Shown piece after piece: positions 63,825-64,000 of a stretch of DNA of 64,000 bases (position 1 is the first letter of the stretch; each line of letters begins with the position of its first letter). Made by a program: the position numbers and the translations under genes. Origin of the DNA: an uncultured Lachnospiraceae bacterium (GTDB taxonomy: Bacteria > Bacillota > Clostridia > Lachnospirales > Lachnospiraceae); NCBI GenBank assembly GCA_947589055.1, contig CANPZL010000002.1, forward strand, positions 45,417-109,416. Reading direction: 5' to 3'. The notes under the pieces are model-generated. The model had not been told where the DNA came from, did no database searches, and worked only from the letters and a program-made list of their open reading frames with translations.

Positions 63825-64000
63825 CTACAAAAGTTTTCCTCTTGTGGCCTTAGGAAACCACCGATAAACGACTTTCCCCAAGATTTCATTTTTTAATAGA
63901 TTCCCCATATTGGCAAACCGAGAATCTTCGCTGTTATTGACATTGTCACCAAGAACAAAATATTCCCCCTCCCCTAGGGTAACGCCTTCTAAAGCCAGAC
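63825..64000 (-). CDS. Second signal peptidase I, C-terminal part (cut by window edge)
   Basis: The last 57 codons of a signal peptidase gene are present. They encode LGEGEYFVLGDNVNNSEDSRF, the conserved signal-peptidase box with Val for the usual Arg, then GKVVYRWFP and a basic end. The catalytic Ser and Lys lie outside the window. It is clearly different in sequence from the copy at 61639-62274. Confidence 0.85.
   Translation of the reverse strand, partial: LALEGVTLGEGEYFVLGDNVNNSEDSRFANMGNLLKNEILGKVVYRWFPKATRGKLL

Noticed and set aside
1..64000. tRNA, rRNA, CRISPR arrays, insertion sequences, prophage or integrative elements
   Set aside because: I found no cloverleaf with CCA-type end, no rRNA-like block, no regularly spaced direct repeats, no transposase and no phage structural genes. 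The XerD-like recombinase is in a housekeeping context.

Overview
The window is chromosomal DNA of an anaerobic, endospore-forming Firmicute, most likely a Lachnospiraceae-type Clostridium relative. Support comes from sporulation genes (spoIIM, ylbJ, spoIVA), the Firmicute versions of housekeeping genes (rny, recU, recX, tmcAL, rbgA, plsY, relQ, short hisG plus hisZ), a LexA (DinR-type) box before recA, strong AGGAGG ribosome sites and sortase-anchored surface proteins. All genes lie on the minus strand except tmcAL and ylbJ (9861-12162). I see no rRNA, tRNA, CRISPR array, insertion sequence or prophage. About 58 genes are called; the first and last are cut by the window edge.

Layout from left to right. 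1-9522: an ABC exporter, an M16 peptidase, xerD, spoIIM, a NUDIX hydrolase, an aminotransferase, rny, recX and recA. 9523-9860 is a divergent promoter region. 9861-12162: tmcAL and ylbJ run convergent to a coiled-coil gene, coaD and rsmD, a rearranged version of the Bacillus ylb block. 14033-18807: a membrane-anchored GH5 cellulase, recG, a lipoprotein and rpsU. 19112-23381: an envelope module with a sortase B, an LCP protein, a small SPKTG surface protein and a CapA-like protein. 23437-31429: alaS and a tight histidine operon (hisZ-G-D-B-IE) whose last gene carries an extra degenerate HisF-like domain.

31716-43025: a short radical-SAM protein paired with a Cys-motif protein, then recU, rluD-like, HAD, rsmF-like, relQ, an M23 peptidase, a zinc-ribbon protein, rnhA, punA and spoIVA. 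43352-51925: one 2857-residue surface adhesin with about five adhesin-like repeats and 16 SpaA/Cna-B repeats, ending in a VPKTG sorting signal. 52158-64000: a Cys-rich membrane protein, gpsA, plsY, der, a DUF512 radical-SAM protein, pgeF, yraN, FlhB-like and FliK-like proteins (YlqH/YlqG), rnhB, lepB, rbgA, an iron-sulfur flavoprotein and a second lepB.

The observations most worth following are the degenerate HisF-HisIE fusion, the radical-SAM/Cys-motif pair with an internal lipobox, the sortase B/LCP/SPKTG module together with the giant VPKTG adhesin, a likely AUC start codon in yraN, and a probable sigma-E promoter for spoIIM built over the stop codon and terminator of the preceding gene. 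Many starts were moved inward from the longest reading frame because a clear ribosome site decides them; each case is stated. All functional names rest on motif and length recognition by eye, with no database search.
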